Below are positions 51,192 to 60,710 of a stretch of 64,000 nucleotides of DNA, one piece after another; positions within the stretch are counted from its first letter, which is position 1, and each line of letters starts with the position of its first letter. Made by a program: the position numbers and the translations under genes. Under the pieces are notes generated by a model. The model saw only the letters and a list, made by a program, of their open reading frames with translations, was not told the DNA's origin and made no database searches. The DNA is from Nostoc sp. 'Lobaria pulmonaria (5183) cyanobiont' (GTDB lineage: Bacteria > Cyanobacteriota > Cyanobacteriia > Cyanobacteriales > Nostocaceae): contig NZ_CP026692.1 in assembly GCF_002949795.1 (NCBI RefSeq), forward strand, positions 1,919,501 to 1,983,500. The letters are read 5' to 3'.

Positions 51192-52688
51192 ATGTTAAGT
51201 GTTTTGATTTGGCTTCCAATCTTCACTGCTATTTTCATAGCAGTCTTACCTGTAAGTATTCCTAATTATCGCATTCGTTTAATAGCATTAATTTTTTCAG
51301 GGATAGTTCTCTTGTGGAACATTTTTATCCTGCTAAAATTTGATATCAGCAATCCAGGAATGCAATTTCAAGAGTATTTGCCTTGGAATGAAACTCTTGG
51401 CTTGAGCTATCAATTAGGTGTTGATGGACTTTCCATATTGATGTTGGTGTTAAATAGCCTACTCACGTGGATTTCTATTTACAGCAGTAGTAAAGAAACT
51501 GAACGACCCCGGTTGTTTTACTCCATGATTTTATTAGTGAGTGGAGGAGTTGCAGGTGCTTTTCTAGCGGAAAATTTGCTGCTGTTCTTCCTATTCTACG
51601 AACTAGAACTAATCCCTTTTTACTTACTGATTTCCATTTGGGGAGGGAAAAAACGAGGTTATGCTGGGATTAAATTCCTAATTTATACTGCTGTTTCGGG
51701 AGCATTAATTCTGGCAACATTCTTAGGTATGGTGTGGTTGAGTGGTTCTACCAATTTTGCTTTTGATGCAGTCTCTACAGAAAATCTATCAACAGCCAAA
51801 CAAATTCTTTTATTAGCAGGAATAGTGTTAGGTTTTGGGATTAAAATTCCCTTAGTTCCCTTCCATACTTGGCTACCCGATGCTTATGTTGAGGCTTCAG
51901 CACCAATTGCCATTCTTCTCGGTGGGGTGTTGGCAAAGCTGGGAACCTATGGACTGCTACGATTTGGGTTGGGTATGTTTCCCCATGCTTGGAGTATTAT
52001 TGCACCGACTTTAGCAATTTGGGGAGCAGTTAGCGCTATCTATGGCGCAGTAATTGCGATCGCTCAAAAAGATATCAAGCGCATGGTAGCATACAGTTCC
52101 GTTGGTCACATGGGCTATATCTTGCTAGGTGCTGCCGCCAGTACTCCCTTAGCACTCGTTGGTGCAGTCGCCCAAATGTTCAGCCACGGTATTATCCTAG
52201 CCATTCTCTTCCACTTGGTGGGAGTCGTTGAAGCCAAAGTTGGTACACGCGAGTTAGATAAACTCAATGGTTTAATGAGTCCCATACGCGGTTTACCGCT
52301 AATTAGCGCTTTACTAGTTTTAAGCGGTATGGCTAGCGCAGGTATTCCCGGTTTAACAGGATTCATCGCAGAATTTATCGTCTTTCAAGGTAGTTTCTCT
52401 ATCTTTCCCCTCCCGACAATTTTGTGTGTAGTCGCTAGTGGATTAACCGCAGTTTATTTTGTTATCCTCCTCAACCGCACTTGTTTTGGCAGACTGGATA
52501 ACTTCGCCTACTATCCCAAAGTTCTTTGGTCTGAGAAAATACCAGCTTTAATTTTGGCAGCTTTCATCATCTTTTTGGGAGTACAACCCACTTGGTTAGT
52601 ACGTTGGAGTGAATCCACAACTACAACAATGGTGGCTGCAATTCCCTCTTTGGAAAAAACTGTTATCTCTGAAGTGGTAAATAATTAA
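51192..52688 (+). CDS. ndhD: NDH-1 subunit NdhD of the CO2-uptake type (NdhD3/D4)
   Basis: The 498-residue protein starts at the ATG at 51192. The longer frame reaches back into a GGACAAA heptad repeat and is not credible. Motifs of the NuoM/Mrp family are LFYELELIPFYLLISIWGG, VPFHTWLPDAYVEASAPIAILLGGVLAKLGTYGLLRF, and AQKDIKRMVAYSSVGHMGYI, which hold the conserved Glu and Lys of the proton channel. It pairs with NdhF in the distal membrane arm, where the Cup protein docks. Confidence 0.92.
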   Translation: MLSVLIWLPIFTAIFIAVLPVSIPNYRIRLIALIFSGIVLLWNIFILLKFDISNPGMQFQEYLPWNETLGLSYQLGVDGLSILMLVLNSLLTWISIYSSSKETERPRLFYSMILLVSGGVAGAFLAENLLLFFLFYELELIPFYLLISIWGGKKRGYAGIKFLIYTAVSGALILATFLGMVWLSGSTNFAFDAVSTENLSTAKQILLLAGIVLGFGIKIPLVPFHTWLPDAYVEASAPIAILLGGVLAKLGTYGLLRFGLGMFPHAWSIIAPTLAIWGAVSAIYGAVIAIAQKDIKRMVAYSSVGHMGYILLGAAASTPLALVGAVAQMFSHGIILAILFHLVGVVEAKVGTRELDKLNGLMSPIRGLPLISALLVLSGMASAGIPGLTGFIAEFIVFQGSFSIFPLPTILCVVASGLTAVYFVILLNRTCFGRLDNFAYYPKVLWSEKIPALILAAFIIFLGVQPTWLVRWSESTTTTMVAAIPSLEKTVISEVVNN

Positions 52689-52790
52689 GAGTTTTTAAAC
52701 GCAGAGGAACGCAAAGTTTAACGCAAAGTAGCGCAGAGTTTTTGAATTCGATTCGCTAGAAGTTTACGCAATTGAGTAAATATCATTACC

Positions 52791-54098
52791 ATGACTGCAA
52801 TTAAAACAGCAATTAAATTACCTCCTTCTAATCACGAATTTGCTGAAGTAATTCACCGCTTAGAAGCAGGCGGTGCAATGTTACCCGATACTCCAGAAAA
52901 TTTGATGCAAATCATCGGTTTATACAAAGCTTATGCTGTGCCGATGGATTTTTACTGGCGTGACCTACTTTATATTGCCGAACGCGAATTTTTAAACCCG
53001 CTTCCTTTCTTTAAATACTTCTTACCCAAAGACTATTTAGAACTGCATAATCATTACGCTGGCGATGATGCCGATTTACGAATTTGGCGCGGCGAAGCTA
53101 CTGCACATCCAGAACTTTTGGCATTTATCGACAAGGGTGAAACTTTTAAAATGCCGAAGTTGTTGCATCACTTGTTCCACGATCGCATTAACATGGAATT
53201 TGCAGAAGCTTGTATGCGGGCGATGTTGTGGCACAGAGGAATGGGTGGACAATTTGACCCTTACCTAGATTCAGCAGAATACAAAGCCAACGCTGACCGG
53301 GCAATTAAAGCTTACTTCCAAGGCAACCCTGTAATGCTGGGGCTTTACAAGCTGTTCCCCGATATGTTTTTGGAACAGTGCCGCCAGATGTCATACTACG
53401 CTAATCTGGGCTTATTCTGGGAAGTCATGGCCCCGGTATTCTTTGAAATGTCCGACCGCTATGACGAAGGTACGATTAGCAGTGTGCCAGAGGCGATGAG
53501 CTTCTTAGTTAATGGTATATTTGCGATCGCAGGTCGTCCTATTTACCATCACGTTTATATTCGTGGTGAATGCTACGAAATTGTCCCCAAATCTAAGGGT
53601 TTCATGTGGCTATACGAAGCTGCATTACCTTATGTAGAAGCGGTTTTCTACCGCACTGCACCCTTCCGAGGAACAAAATCTTATAATGCTCAAGCGCGTC
53701 AAGTACCGGAAGACCAGAAAGACTTTCACTATGGCATTCTTTACGCTGATGTATTTCCAGTAGGTACTGCTGGCATTCCCCCGACATTATTAATGCAAGA
53801 TATGCTGCATTTTTTACCACCATATCTTGTTGATTATTACAGCCAACATTGCCGGGGTGAAGAAGATATGTTAATTCAGTTAGGAGTTAGTTTTCAACGC
53901 TCAATGTACTGTGTCACTTCTGCGGTAATTCAAGCCTTGCGAACTGCACTTTTATATCCATTAGATGACCAAAATCCCAAGCATTTACAAGCTAACCGAG
54001 ATTTCTTTGAAATGCAGCTAAATCGTTTTACCCGTAATGACTACAATATTCGTGATGCTGCTCGTTTAGGAAGCATTCAAAGTCAAGATTATCGATAA
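52791..54098 (+). CDS. CO2 hydration protein CupA/CupB (ChpY/ChpX)
   Basis: The 435-residue soluble protein binds NdhD3/F3 or NdhD4/F4 and converts CO2 to bicarbonate, driven by NDH-1 electron transport. Characteristic stretches are FYWRDLLYIAEREFLNPLPFFKYFLPKDY, FHDRINMEFAEACMRAMLWHRGMGGQFDPYLDS and VGTAGIPPTLLMQDMLHFLPPYLVDYYS. CupA and CupB cannot be told apart safely by eye. No CupS (fasciclin-like) gene follows, which would have favoured the inducible CupA operon. A strong terminator ends the operon. Confidence 0.9.
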   Translation: MTAIKTAIKLPPSNHEFAEVIHRLEAGGAMLPDTPENLMQIIGLYKAYAVPMDFYWRDLLYIAEREFLNPLPFFKYFLPKDYLELHNHYAGDDADLRIWRGEATAHPELLAFIDKGETFKMPKLLHHLFHDRINMEFAEACMRAMLWHRGMGGQFDPYLDSAEYKANADRAIKAYFQGNPVMLGLYKLFPDMFLEQCRQMSYYANLGLFWEVMAPVFFEMSDRYDEGTISSVPEAMSFLVNGIFAIAGRPIYHHVYIRGECYEIVPKSKGFMWLYEAALPYVEAVFYRTAPFRGTKSYNAQARQVPEDQKDFHYGILYADVFPVGTAGIPPTLLMQDMLHFLPPYLVDYYSQHCRGEEDMLIQLGVSFQRSMYCVTSAVIQALRTALLYPLDDQNPKHLQANRDFFEMQLNRFTRNDYNIRDAARLGSIQSQDYR

Positions 54099-54137
54099 TA
54101 TCATGTCCGCTTGATTACTTACTAAACGCGAATAACT

Positions 54138-54185
54138 ACACCCCGCATTTGAGTAAAGCAAATGCGGGGTGTGGTTCTTTTTTTT
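54138..54185 (+). terminator. Terminator of the CO2-uptake operon
   Basis: A 14-bp perfect stem (arms 54138-54151 and 54159-54172, ACACCCCGCATTTG) is followed by a T-run (CTTTTTTTT) at 54177-54185, 39 bases after the Cup stop codon. Confidence 0.92.
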
Positions 54186-54703
54186 GATTTATGCAAGAGG
54201 TCTATTGTAGAAAGAGCGATTCATCGCGTCTCTTACCTTAACCGAACCGTATTGATTGTCAACTCTATAAGACAATACAGTTCAGTTAAGCTTCATAATA
54301 ATTTTTTGTCAAAAGTGCGCTCGCACTTACTCTCTTGGGCTTGCTTCCTGTGTAACAGAAATGTCGTTTAAGGCTCATTTCCCGACACATAACAACGGCG
54401 ATCGCCCCGCCTGTGACAAGTGTGCAAACCATCCACTGCAACGTCAACATTGACTGGACTGTGAAAGAGAGGGGTAGCACAGCTGTGCGCCCTTACGAGG
54501 ATCTATTTTTTTGTACCTCACCCATGCGGGAACCGCTATAAAACATCTCCAAAAAACAATATAAAAGACTTGTGTAGTCAGGGTTGATACCTCATTCTGG
54601 AGATATCTATAGATATGAACTTAATGCGATCGCGAACTTAATTCCGAAATTCACCTGAACGAGACTGTAGCATTTCAAAGAGAACCAATAGAGTAATTGC
54701 ACC
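54186..54703. other. Gap with an 18-mer hairpin upstream of the GTPase cassette
   Basis: CTTAACCGAACCGTATTG (54237-54254) and CAATACAGTTCAGTTAAG (54273-54290) form a hairpin with the same 18-mer as the MITE-like element at 15240-15351. A repeat GAGCGATTCATCGCGTCTC lies at 54213-54231. No gene is seen. The last 100 bases should hold the cassette promoter. Confidence 0.5.
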
Positions 54704-55855
54704 ATGAAAAACTTCAAAATTATTACATTAGGGGCATCAGGCGCAGGAAAAACTGTATTCCTCGCTAGTATGTTTAAGGCATTATCAACTCAGAAAAACT
54801 CTAGTTTTAAGCTTGATGTTGAAGAGCCAGACAAACGAAAATTACTAAACTCCACCTATACACAGATATTGACTGGCGATACTTGGCCTCCTGGAACAAA
54901 AAATATTTCCGAATGGACGTTTACTTGTAAAGTTCAAACAGAAGATTTTGATAACTACAATGCTTGTCAATTCACTTATTTTGACTATGCTGGAGGTCGC
55001 CTAACTGATATAGAGAAAGATGAGGACTTGGAAAACGTCGTACAGCAAGCTGATACGATTTTAGGATTACTAGATGGTCAGAAAATATATGCTTGGCTGA
55101 ATGGTAGCGATCAAGTACGAGCCAATGTATTTTTAAGTACGGATTTACCCAGTATTCTCAAACGGATGCAGAAGCTTACAGTTCCAGTTCACTTTGTTAT
55201 TACTAAGTGGGATGTTCTGGATCAGAAGTTTACCCTATCTCAGATACATGAAAAACTTCTCACTATTCCTGCTTTTGCACAATTAATCAAAAGTCGAGGT
55301 GAAGCAGGTTCTATTGTCCGAATTATTCCAGTTAGTGCTATCGGTTTAGAATTTGCTACTCTGCAACCAGATGGAAGTATGAAAAAGAATCCAGGTAAGA
55401 TTCCATTTCCCTTTTTGCTTGAAGCGCCTATATCCTGTGTTTTGCCAGATAGACTACAACAATTGCATCATCAAAAACAAGCACAAGAAAAACAACTTGA
55501 ACAACAAATTCAGAAGATAGATGATGGCAATATTGTGGTTGGCGCATTAGTTGGTGGTCTAGATTTTTTAGGGGTTGGATTAGAGGGATTGGGACTACTG
55601 CTAGAGTTCGACGACGATGCGGCTGAAATCAAAATGGCTAGATTGTTCACTAAAGCAACTTCAATGGTTACTTCTTTGGTGAAAGGGGGAATAAAAGGAA
55701 TTAATGAAAAAATAAGTAAAGGATCTCGAAAAAAGAAAGAAACTACGCTCAAATCCGTTAAAGACGAACAGTCTGCTCTAATACACGCAATGAACGTCTT
55801 TTATGATTTTGAGAAAGATTTAATAGATAGTTTTCCCGAGTCTAAATTAGTTTAG
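54704..55855 (+). CDS. P-loop GTPase A of a three-gene cassette
   Basis: The 383-residue protein has a TRAFAC-like GTPase domain: G1 GASGAGKT (residues 10-17), G3-like FDYAGG (about 94), and G4 TKWD (about 167) in place of NKxD, with VSAIG as G5. It lacks an obvious membrane anchor at the start. A Gln/Glu coiled coil near 250-268 is followed by a hydrophobic Gly/Leu stretch (IVVGALVGGLDFLGVGLEGLGLLL, about 276-299) and a charged C-terminal tail. It is paralogous to the next gene, 30 bases away. It may belong to the double-GTPase (DO-GTPase) group of conflict-system GTPases. Confidence 0.75.
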   Translation: MKNFKIITLGASGAGKTVFLASMFKALSTQKNSSFKLDVEEPDKRKLLNSTYTQILTGDTWPPGTKNISEWTFTCKVQTEDFDNYNACQFTYFDYAGGRLTDIEKDEDLENVVQQADTILGLLDGQKIYAWLNGSDQVRANVFLSTDLPSILKRMQKLTVPVHFVITKWDVLDQKFTLSQIHEKLLTIPAFAQLIKSRGEAGSIVRIIPVSAIGLEFATLQPDGSMKKNPGKIPFPFLLEAPISCVLPDRLQQLHHQKQAQEKQLEQQIQKIDDGNIVVGALVGGLDFLGVGLEGLGLLLEFDDDAAEIKMARLFTKATSMVTSLVKGGIKGINEKISKGSRKKKETTLKSVKDEQSALIHAMNVFYDFEKDLIDSFPESKLV

Positions 55856-55885
55856 CCCTATATCAATAAATCCCCTAAAGGTGCA

Positions 55886-56968
55886 ATGAATAACTACAGT
55901 ATTATTACTCTCGGAGCATCTGGCTCTGGTAAAACCATCTTCTTGGCTAGTCTTTTCAAGGTATTTTCAACACAAGGAAAGTTTGGCTTTTCTCTAGATG
56001 TTCAAGACAATTCTAAAAGAATGGTTTTGAATAAGATATTTGCAGATTTGACTACAGGAGAGCAATGGCCTTTAGGCACTAGAAATATTTCTGAATGGGC
56101 ATTAACTGCCTATGTAAATAACTCAGGAATATCTAAGATTCCAGCCTGTAAAATCACCTATGTTGATTATAAAGGAGGTCTAATCACAGACGTATCAACA
56201 GAAGATGAAGAAAATTACGGCGGTTACAATAATTTGGAAACCTACGTTAAAGAAGCGGATGCAGTTTTAGTAATCTTAGATGGTCAAAAGCTACTTTCTA
56301 TGATGCAGGATCGCGACTTAACTAATAAGGTTGTTTTCAGATGGCTAAATGAAGACCTATCGGCCCTCATGCAAATGGTCGATAAATGCAATAAATATAT
56401 TCCCGTTCATTTCATCATTAGCAAGTGGGACTTACTTGAAGGTAGCTACTCTCTAGCAGATGTAAAAAAACGCTTGCTGAATAATGTTCCTGAATTTTAT
56501 AACGTAGTTGACAATAGGAGGAAAGTAGGTTGTCCAGTACGTTTGATTCCTGTCAGTTCTTTAGGTAAGGGTTTTGCAGTCCTACAACCTGATGGACAGA
56601 TGAAGAAGCTTTCTGTCAATCCACATCCAATGAATGTAGAGTGTCCCCTAGCTTTTGCTTTGACGGATAAGCTACCAAATCCAGGCAGATCGAAACAAAA
56701 GCCTTTTAAACTCACAGTATGGGATTGGATTGGCATTGGACTTTGTATTGCTCTCATTCCATTTAGCATGGGGTTCACACTGATTATTGCCATTGTTTAT
56801 TTTGGGTTTCATCTATTGAGAAACAAGAAGCAAAGATTAGATGAAATTTCATCGAGTGAAGAGGCATTTGAACAAATTCTGAGTAAATGTCAGGAAATTA
56901 AGAAACAATTCAATGCTGACTTTCCTGACTCTGACCTTGCTAAAGTACCCTCTTTTAAATCTAGATAA
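55886..56968 (+). CDS. P-loop GTPase B, paralogue of GTPase A
   Basis: The 360-residue protein aligns with GTPase A through most of its length: ITLGASGSGKTIFLASLFK (G1 at 9-16), VDYKGGLI, VHFIISKWDLLEG (G4 SKWD), PVSSLGKGFAVLQPDG and a shared C-terminal FNADFPDSDL. Instead of a weak hydrophobic patch it has a clear membrane hairpin (WIGIGLCIALIPFSMGFTLIIAIVYFGFHLL, about 281-311). The pairing of a membrane and a mostly soluble paralogue suggests a heterodimer. Confidence 0.75.
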   Translation: MNNYSIITLGASGSGKTIFLASLFKVFSTQGKFGFSLDVQDNSKRMVLNKIFADLTTGEQWPLGTRNISEWALTAYVNNSGISKIPACKITYVDYKGGLITDVSTEDEENYGGYNNLETYVKEADAVLVILDGQKLLSMMQDRDLTNKVVFRWLNEDLSALMQMVDKCNKYIPVHFIISKWDLLEGSYSLADVKKRLLNNVPEFYNVVDNRRKVGCPVRLIPVSSLGKGFAVLQPDGQMKKLSVNPHPMNVECPLAFALTDKLPNPGRSKQKPFKLTVWDWIGIGLCIALIPFSMGFTLIIAIVYFGFHLLRNKKQRLDEISSSEEAFEQILSKCQEIKKQFNADFPDSDLAKVPSFKSR

Positions 56969-56976
56969 TAAGTATT

Positions 56977-58098
56977 ATGACAATTCAAGCTTGGACTTTT
57001 CTCGTTAGCCGAAATCAGTCAATCGACTACAAAACTGTAGTCGCACCTGATTTCATTTCTGAAGCTAAAATTCGCAGTTTGCTCACTAAAGTTACAGAAG
57101 AAGATTTTACTGAAAGTGGGCGAATAAGTATTCGTGAGGTAAATGGATCTGAAGTTGGCAACTTTACTGTTGTTTTTCGTTCGGTTAAAGCCAGAAACAA
57201 CGACATAGGAGAAGAGGGAAATAAAGTATTAAAAGATGCAGTTGGGAGAGAAATTTATTGGGTGGAGGGACTCGTTTTTCAGAAAAATTTGCCCGAAATG
57301 CAATATAAAATTGGAGAAAGTCATCTCGATCAAGTACATCGATATCTACAAGAGAAGTATCGGGAGTTTTGGTATGAGGATAAGCTCAGTATTTCCTATG
57401 TGATTGATTTGCTAAAAGTTACATCTGGGCCAGACAACAACTTTAGAGTGCTAGAGCCATTGGTGATTACACTAAGGCCTCAATTAGCAGAGTATCAATT
57501 ACCAAAAAAAAAAGAACTTAAAAACTATAAATATCCTCCCGGCAAACCTGTAAGAAACAAAATAAGTTTATTTAGACTTGTTTTGATTGCAATTACAGCA
57601 CTATTATTGACTGGGATAGTTTGGAAAGCGTGGTCGGACTTGCAGCCAAAGATATGCCTGTCCGTTACTCGAGATAAAACAATTGAATTTCATCTGCAAA
57701 ATCAACCCCCCTCATCACAAAAGGTATTATCTGGAATTGAAGAGCTTAAAAAATTAAAAAAAGAAAACGAAGCAGCTTGGATATTCCTAAACGGTTCTTT
57801 GGAGGTAGAAAAATCTCTTGCAAATCAGATTAAAACGGAAGTAAACAACCAAGTAGACAACCAAAAAGGAATAACAAAAGAAGCCGTAAGTATTACAATA
57901 GTTCCAGATGAAAAGACCACATCAAAATTAAACATCAAGAATTACCCGATTGACTTAGCGATCGCCCTACTTCAAAATAAAACGGTTACTAGCGGCAAAC
58001 TTGAGGCAACAATAATTGAACCAATTTCACAAAAAGCATGTCCTGTAATGCTTTACAAATGTAATTATTCACTCCAATTTGCCAGGCAATGTTTATAG
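56977..58098 (+). CDS. Membrane-anchored third component of the GTPase cassette
   Basis: The 373-residue protein starts 8 bases after GTPase B. Residues 1-190 are a mixed alpha/beta domain (TIQAWTFLVSRNQSIDYKTV start) of no family I recognise. One helix (LFRLVLIAITALLLTGIVWKAW, about 200-221) precedes a C-terminal domain of about 150 residues with a helix-rich LKKLKKENEAAW region and four cysteines near the end. The layout (cytoplasmic head, helix, probable outside domain) is that of an adaptor or effector tied to the GTPases. Confidence 0.7.
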   Translation: MTIQAWTFLVSRNQSIDYKTVVAPDFISEAKIRSLLTKVTEEDFTESGRISIREVNGSEVGNFTVVFRSVKARNNDIGEEGNKVLKDAVGREIYWVEGLVFQKNLPEMQYKIGESHLDQVHRYLQEKYREFWYEDKLSISYVIDLLKVTSGPDNNFRVLEPLVITLRPQLAEYQLPKKKELKNYKYPPGKPVRNKISLFRLVLIAITALLLTGIVWKAWSDLQPKICLSVTRDKTIEFHLQNQPPSSQKVLSGIEELKKLKKENEAAWIFLNGSLEVEKSLANQIKTEVNNQVDNQKGITKEAVSITIVPDEKTTSKLNIKNYPIDLAIALLQNKTVTSGKLEATIIEPISQKACPVMLYKCNYSLQFARQCL

Positions 58099-58155
58099 CG
58101 ATAAGCAAGCTTTGAGTGATATTTAACAAAGTCTCAAGGAGAAGTGTAGCCTGAG

Positions 58156-58279
58156 TTAAGATAAATTCAGCGTAACAAATGTGTAGCCACCAGCCACTCT
58201 ATCTACGTATGCGACCAGGAAATTGGTATCCACCAACAATACCTTTGCCAATTTACGAGGGTGAGTTAATGTATTAACT
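58156..58279 (-). pseudogene. Relic of a PIN-domain (VapC-like) gene
   Basis: Read on the minus strand, one frame gives RKLAKVLLVDTNFLVAYVD, the N-terminal strand and first Asp of a PIN RNase, and breaks off after 11 more residues at a stop. Upstream no start is seen. The break coincides with a dispersed repeat (GATAAATTCAGCGTAAC at about 58160). The VapB partner and remaining catalytic residues are absent. Confidence 0.45.
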
Positions 58280-58814
58280 CCCTTTTCTCTAAGGCTTGGC
58301 AAAAACAATAAGTCCTAAAAATTCCTTCTAGGTTGAGCGCAAGGTTTTTTTATATATTGCCCGCAGTATAAAGGGTTTGAAAGTCCAAGCTCCCTTTTCA
58401 GCTCAATGCTCATGTATCGGTCATTTTGCCAGTTTTGCCAAAATTTTTGTAGGCTCTTATTTTGGCAAAGGTATTGCTTTGATAAAGAGTTTTAGCCTTA
58501 ACCCAAGCGTATTGCTCTATAAGACTTGTGTGTATACCGTAGCTCTACGAAGAAAGAGGTTTTTTAGACAATAAGTGGTTGTATGATGTCCGGCAAATTA
58601 CCCCTAATATATACATTGCGAGTGGAACGAAGTGAAGCAATTGCAGAGTCCTTGTAATTGCTTCACTTCGTACCTTACGGGAAGGCCAAGGGCGAACGCA
58701 ATGACATTTGAACGGACATGATATTAGACAAAATTATTTATGTCATTGCGAACGCTTCATTCGCAATCACAAATGTATATTTAATTTTGCACTACTACTT
58801 AGTGAACAGTCAGA
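58280..58814. repeat. Gap with dispersed palindromes
   Basis: No gene is visible between the GTPase cassette and flv2. A 16-bp perfect inverted repeat (ACGAAGTGAAGCAATT at 58627-58642, complement at 58656-58671) forms a strong hairpin, and CTTAACCCAAGCGTATTG-like sequence lies at about 58496-58514. Other GAACGC/CATTCGC inverted words occur at 58740-58780. Confidence 0.6.
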
Positions 58815-60551
58815 TTAATAATAGCTGCCAGATTTCCGATGTTCCAAAGCCGTGACACCATCATTTTCCAACACTTCACCGCCATCGATGACAGCATAAA
58901 TTAACCATCGATCGCCACATTCCAGCTGATTTTGCACTGTACATTCTAAATAGGCTAATGCCTCATTCAGAATCAAACAACCATTCAGAGCAGTTTTTGT
59001 GTCAAGATTTGCAAAGGGATTATCGCCTAAAGTGCTATGACGAGAAAAATAGCGCCGCACATTTCTTCCTTCTTTAAGGATATTCAGTACAAATTTATCA
59101 CCAGGATGATGCATTAAATCTGCATTTTGCTCGTTAGCGATCGCAATCATAATTCCTGGCGGGTTAAAAGTTGCCTGCGATACCCAAGAAGTTAAAACCC
59201 CTTTGTGAGTTTCTTCATCACGAGTTGTCACAACACACAGAGAACCAATGATTCGTCCCACCGCTTGTTCGGTACGATCTACATGGGTTTCTGTGACAAT
59301 CTGGCGGGAAGTCCGCAGTTTTTTGGTTTTCTTCAAGTTTTGGGCAAAGGAAGCACCGGCTTGTTGACATTGCTGGAGAATCTCAGGAGTGGGACTGAAA
59401 CGCACCCGAATGGTTTCAAATCCTAGTTGATAATTAGCATCTTTGAGCTTGCTTTCGATTAAATCAATTGCTTCGCCACTCCAACCATAAGAACCAAACA
59501 CCCCTGCTAACTTAGTTTTAGCCGCCACCGAGAGAACTATTCCTAAAGCAGTTTGAATTTGAGTCGGTGCATGGCCGCCTAAAGTGGGTGAGCCAATAAT
59601 CAAGCCATCGCAGGTTTCTACAATGCGGTTAATCTGTGCAGAATCGGCTAGTTCGCAGTTGATTAATTCTAGATTAACTCCATTTTGAATCAAACCTTGA
59701 GCGATCGCATTCGCCATAATTGCTGTATTTCCATAAGCAGAAGCATAAAGCAAAGCGACACTCAACTCTTGAGATTTTTGCCCTTGACACCATTGACGGT
59801 AATCATAGGTAAAACGACTGAGGCTGTAACGGACAACCGGGCCGTGTGCTGGGGCGTAACATCTAGCTCCCAAAAGCGATATTTTATCTAAGGCTACTTC
59901 AACTTGTTTGGCTTGGGGCGCATGGAGACATTCAAAATAGTAACGACGTTCCGCATCTAATCCCTTCCAATCTTCATCAAACAAAGTATCTTCGCAAATA
60001 TGAGCGCCAAAAAGTTTGTCTGTGTAGAGAATTTTTGTAGCAGAATCGTAAGTACAAAGTCCATCGGCCCAACGGGGAGTTGGTACGGTGATAAATGATA
60101 GAAGATGTCCTTGTCCTAAATTTAGAGTATCCTGCGATCGCATCACTTGGATAGGTGATTCAAATTCGGGAAAGGCAGTTTTTAGAGCATTGGCGGCGGG
60201 GCGAGAACAAATGATAGTGGCTTGAGGAACCAGAGAGAGCAATACTTGCAAGGTTGCTCTGCGGTTCGGGTTGACATGACTCAGAACAATATAATCGAGG
60301 GAGATGAAATCTAGATGTTGTGCTAGTTGCTCAAGGTAAATATCGGTAAAAGATTCGCCGGGAGGGTCAATTAAAACCTTTTTATCAGCTTGAATCAGAT
60401 AAGAATTCGCTGTAGTTCCCCGTTGGCGGGAATACTCCACCTCAAATTTTAGTCTGTCCCAAGTCCGCGATCGCATAATCAGAGTATTTTTACCAATTTC
60501 AGCAACTTGTACATCTCTGCTATGGTTGGACGTTAATGTGACAGTAGACAT
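58815..60551 (-). CDS. flv2: Flavodiiron protein Flv2 (type with altered diiron ligands)
   Basis: The 578-residue protein has the cyanobacterial order of metallo-lactamase-like, flavodoxin-like (about 260-400; ALLYASAYGNTAIMANAI) and flavin-reductase (about 425-578; GSLCVVTTRDEETHKGVLTSWVSQATFNPPG) domains. At the diiron motif it reads SHVNPNRRATL where canonical proteins have HxExDHxG, so it belongs to the Flv1/Flv2 class. With the Flv4 and Sll0218 homologues upstream, it forms the flv4-2 operon that opens an electron outlet protecting photosystem II under high light and low CO2. Confidence 0.9.
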   Translation of the reverse strand: MSTVTLTSNHSRDVQVAEIGKNTLIMRSRTWDRLKFEVEYSRQRGTTANSYLIQADKKVLIDPPGESFTDIYLEQLAQHLDFISLDYIVLSHVNPNRRATLQVLLSLVPQATIICSRPAANALKTAFPEFESPIQVMRSQDTLNLGQGHLLSFITVPTPRWADGLCTYDSATKILYTDKLFGAHICEDTLFDEDWKGLDAERRYYFECLHAPQAKQVEVALDKISLLGARCYAPAHGPVVRYSLSRFTYDYRQWCQGQKSQELSVALLYASAYGNTAIMANAIAQGLIQNGVNLELINCELADSAQINRIVETCDGLIIGSPTLGGHAPTQIQTALGIVLSVAAKTKLAGVFGSYGWSGEAIDLIESKLKDANYQLGFETIRVRFSPTPEILQQCQQAGASFAQNLKKTKKLRTSRQIVTETHVDRTEQAVGRIIGSLCVVTTRDEETHKGVLTSWVSQATFNPPGIMIAIANEQNADLMHHPGDKFVLNILKEGRNVRRYFSRHSTLGDNPFANLDTKTALNGCLILNEALAYLECTVQNQLECGDRWLIYAVIDGGEVLENDGVTALEHRKSGSYY

Positions 60552-60587
60552 AATAACCTCTGTTAATTTGGGAATTGGGCAAATAAT

Positions 60588-60710
60588 TCGTAATTCGTAA
60601 TTCGTAATTCGTAATTTGAAATAATAATGCTATACATTTTTATGTCTTTATTGAGGAATATTATGGGCTTGTATTCTTCAATTACGAATTACGAATTATA
60701 AATTACGAAT
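60588..60710. repeat. TTCGTAA heptad repeats, inverted, between flv2 and sll0218
   Basis: Tandem TAATTCG heptads at about 60588-60618 face their complement ATTACGAATTACGAATT at about 60679-60712. They can fold into a long stem within the operon transcript and overlap the 3' end of the sll0218-like gene. Confidence 0.7.

Noticed and set aside
54099..54703. A CupS (fasciclin-like) gene expected after CupA
   Set aside because: No such frame is present. A strong terminator follows directly.
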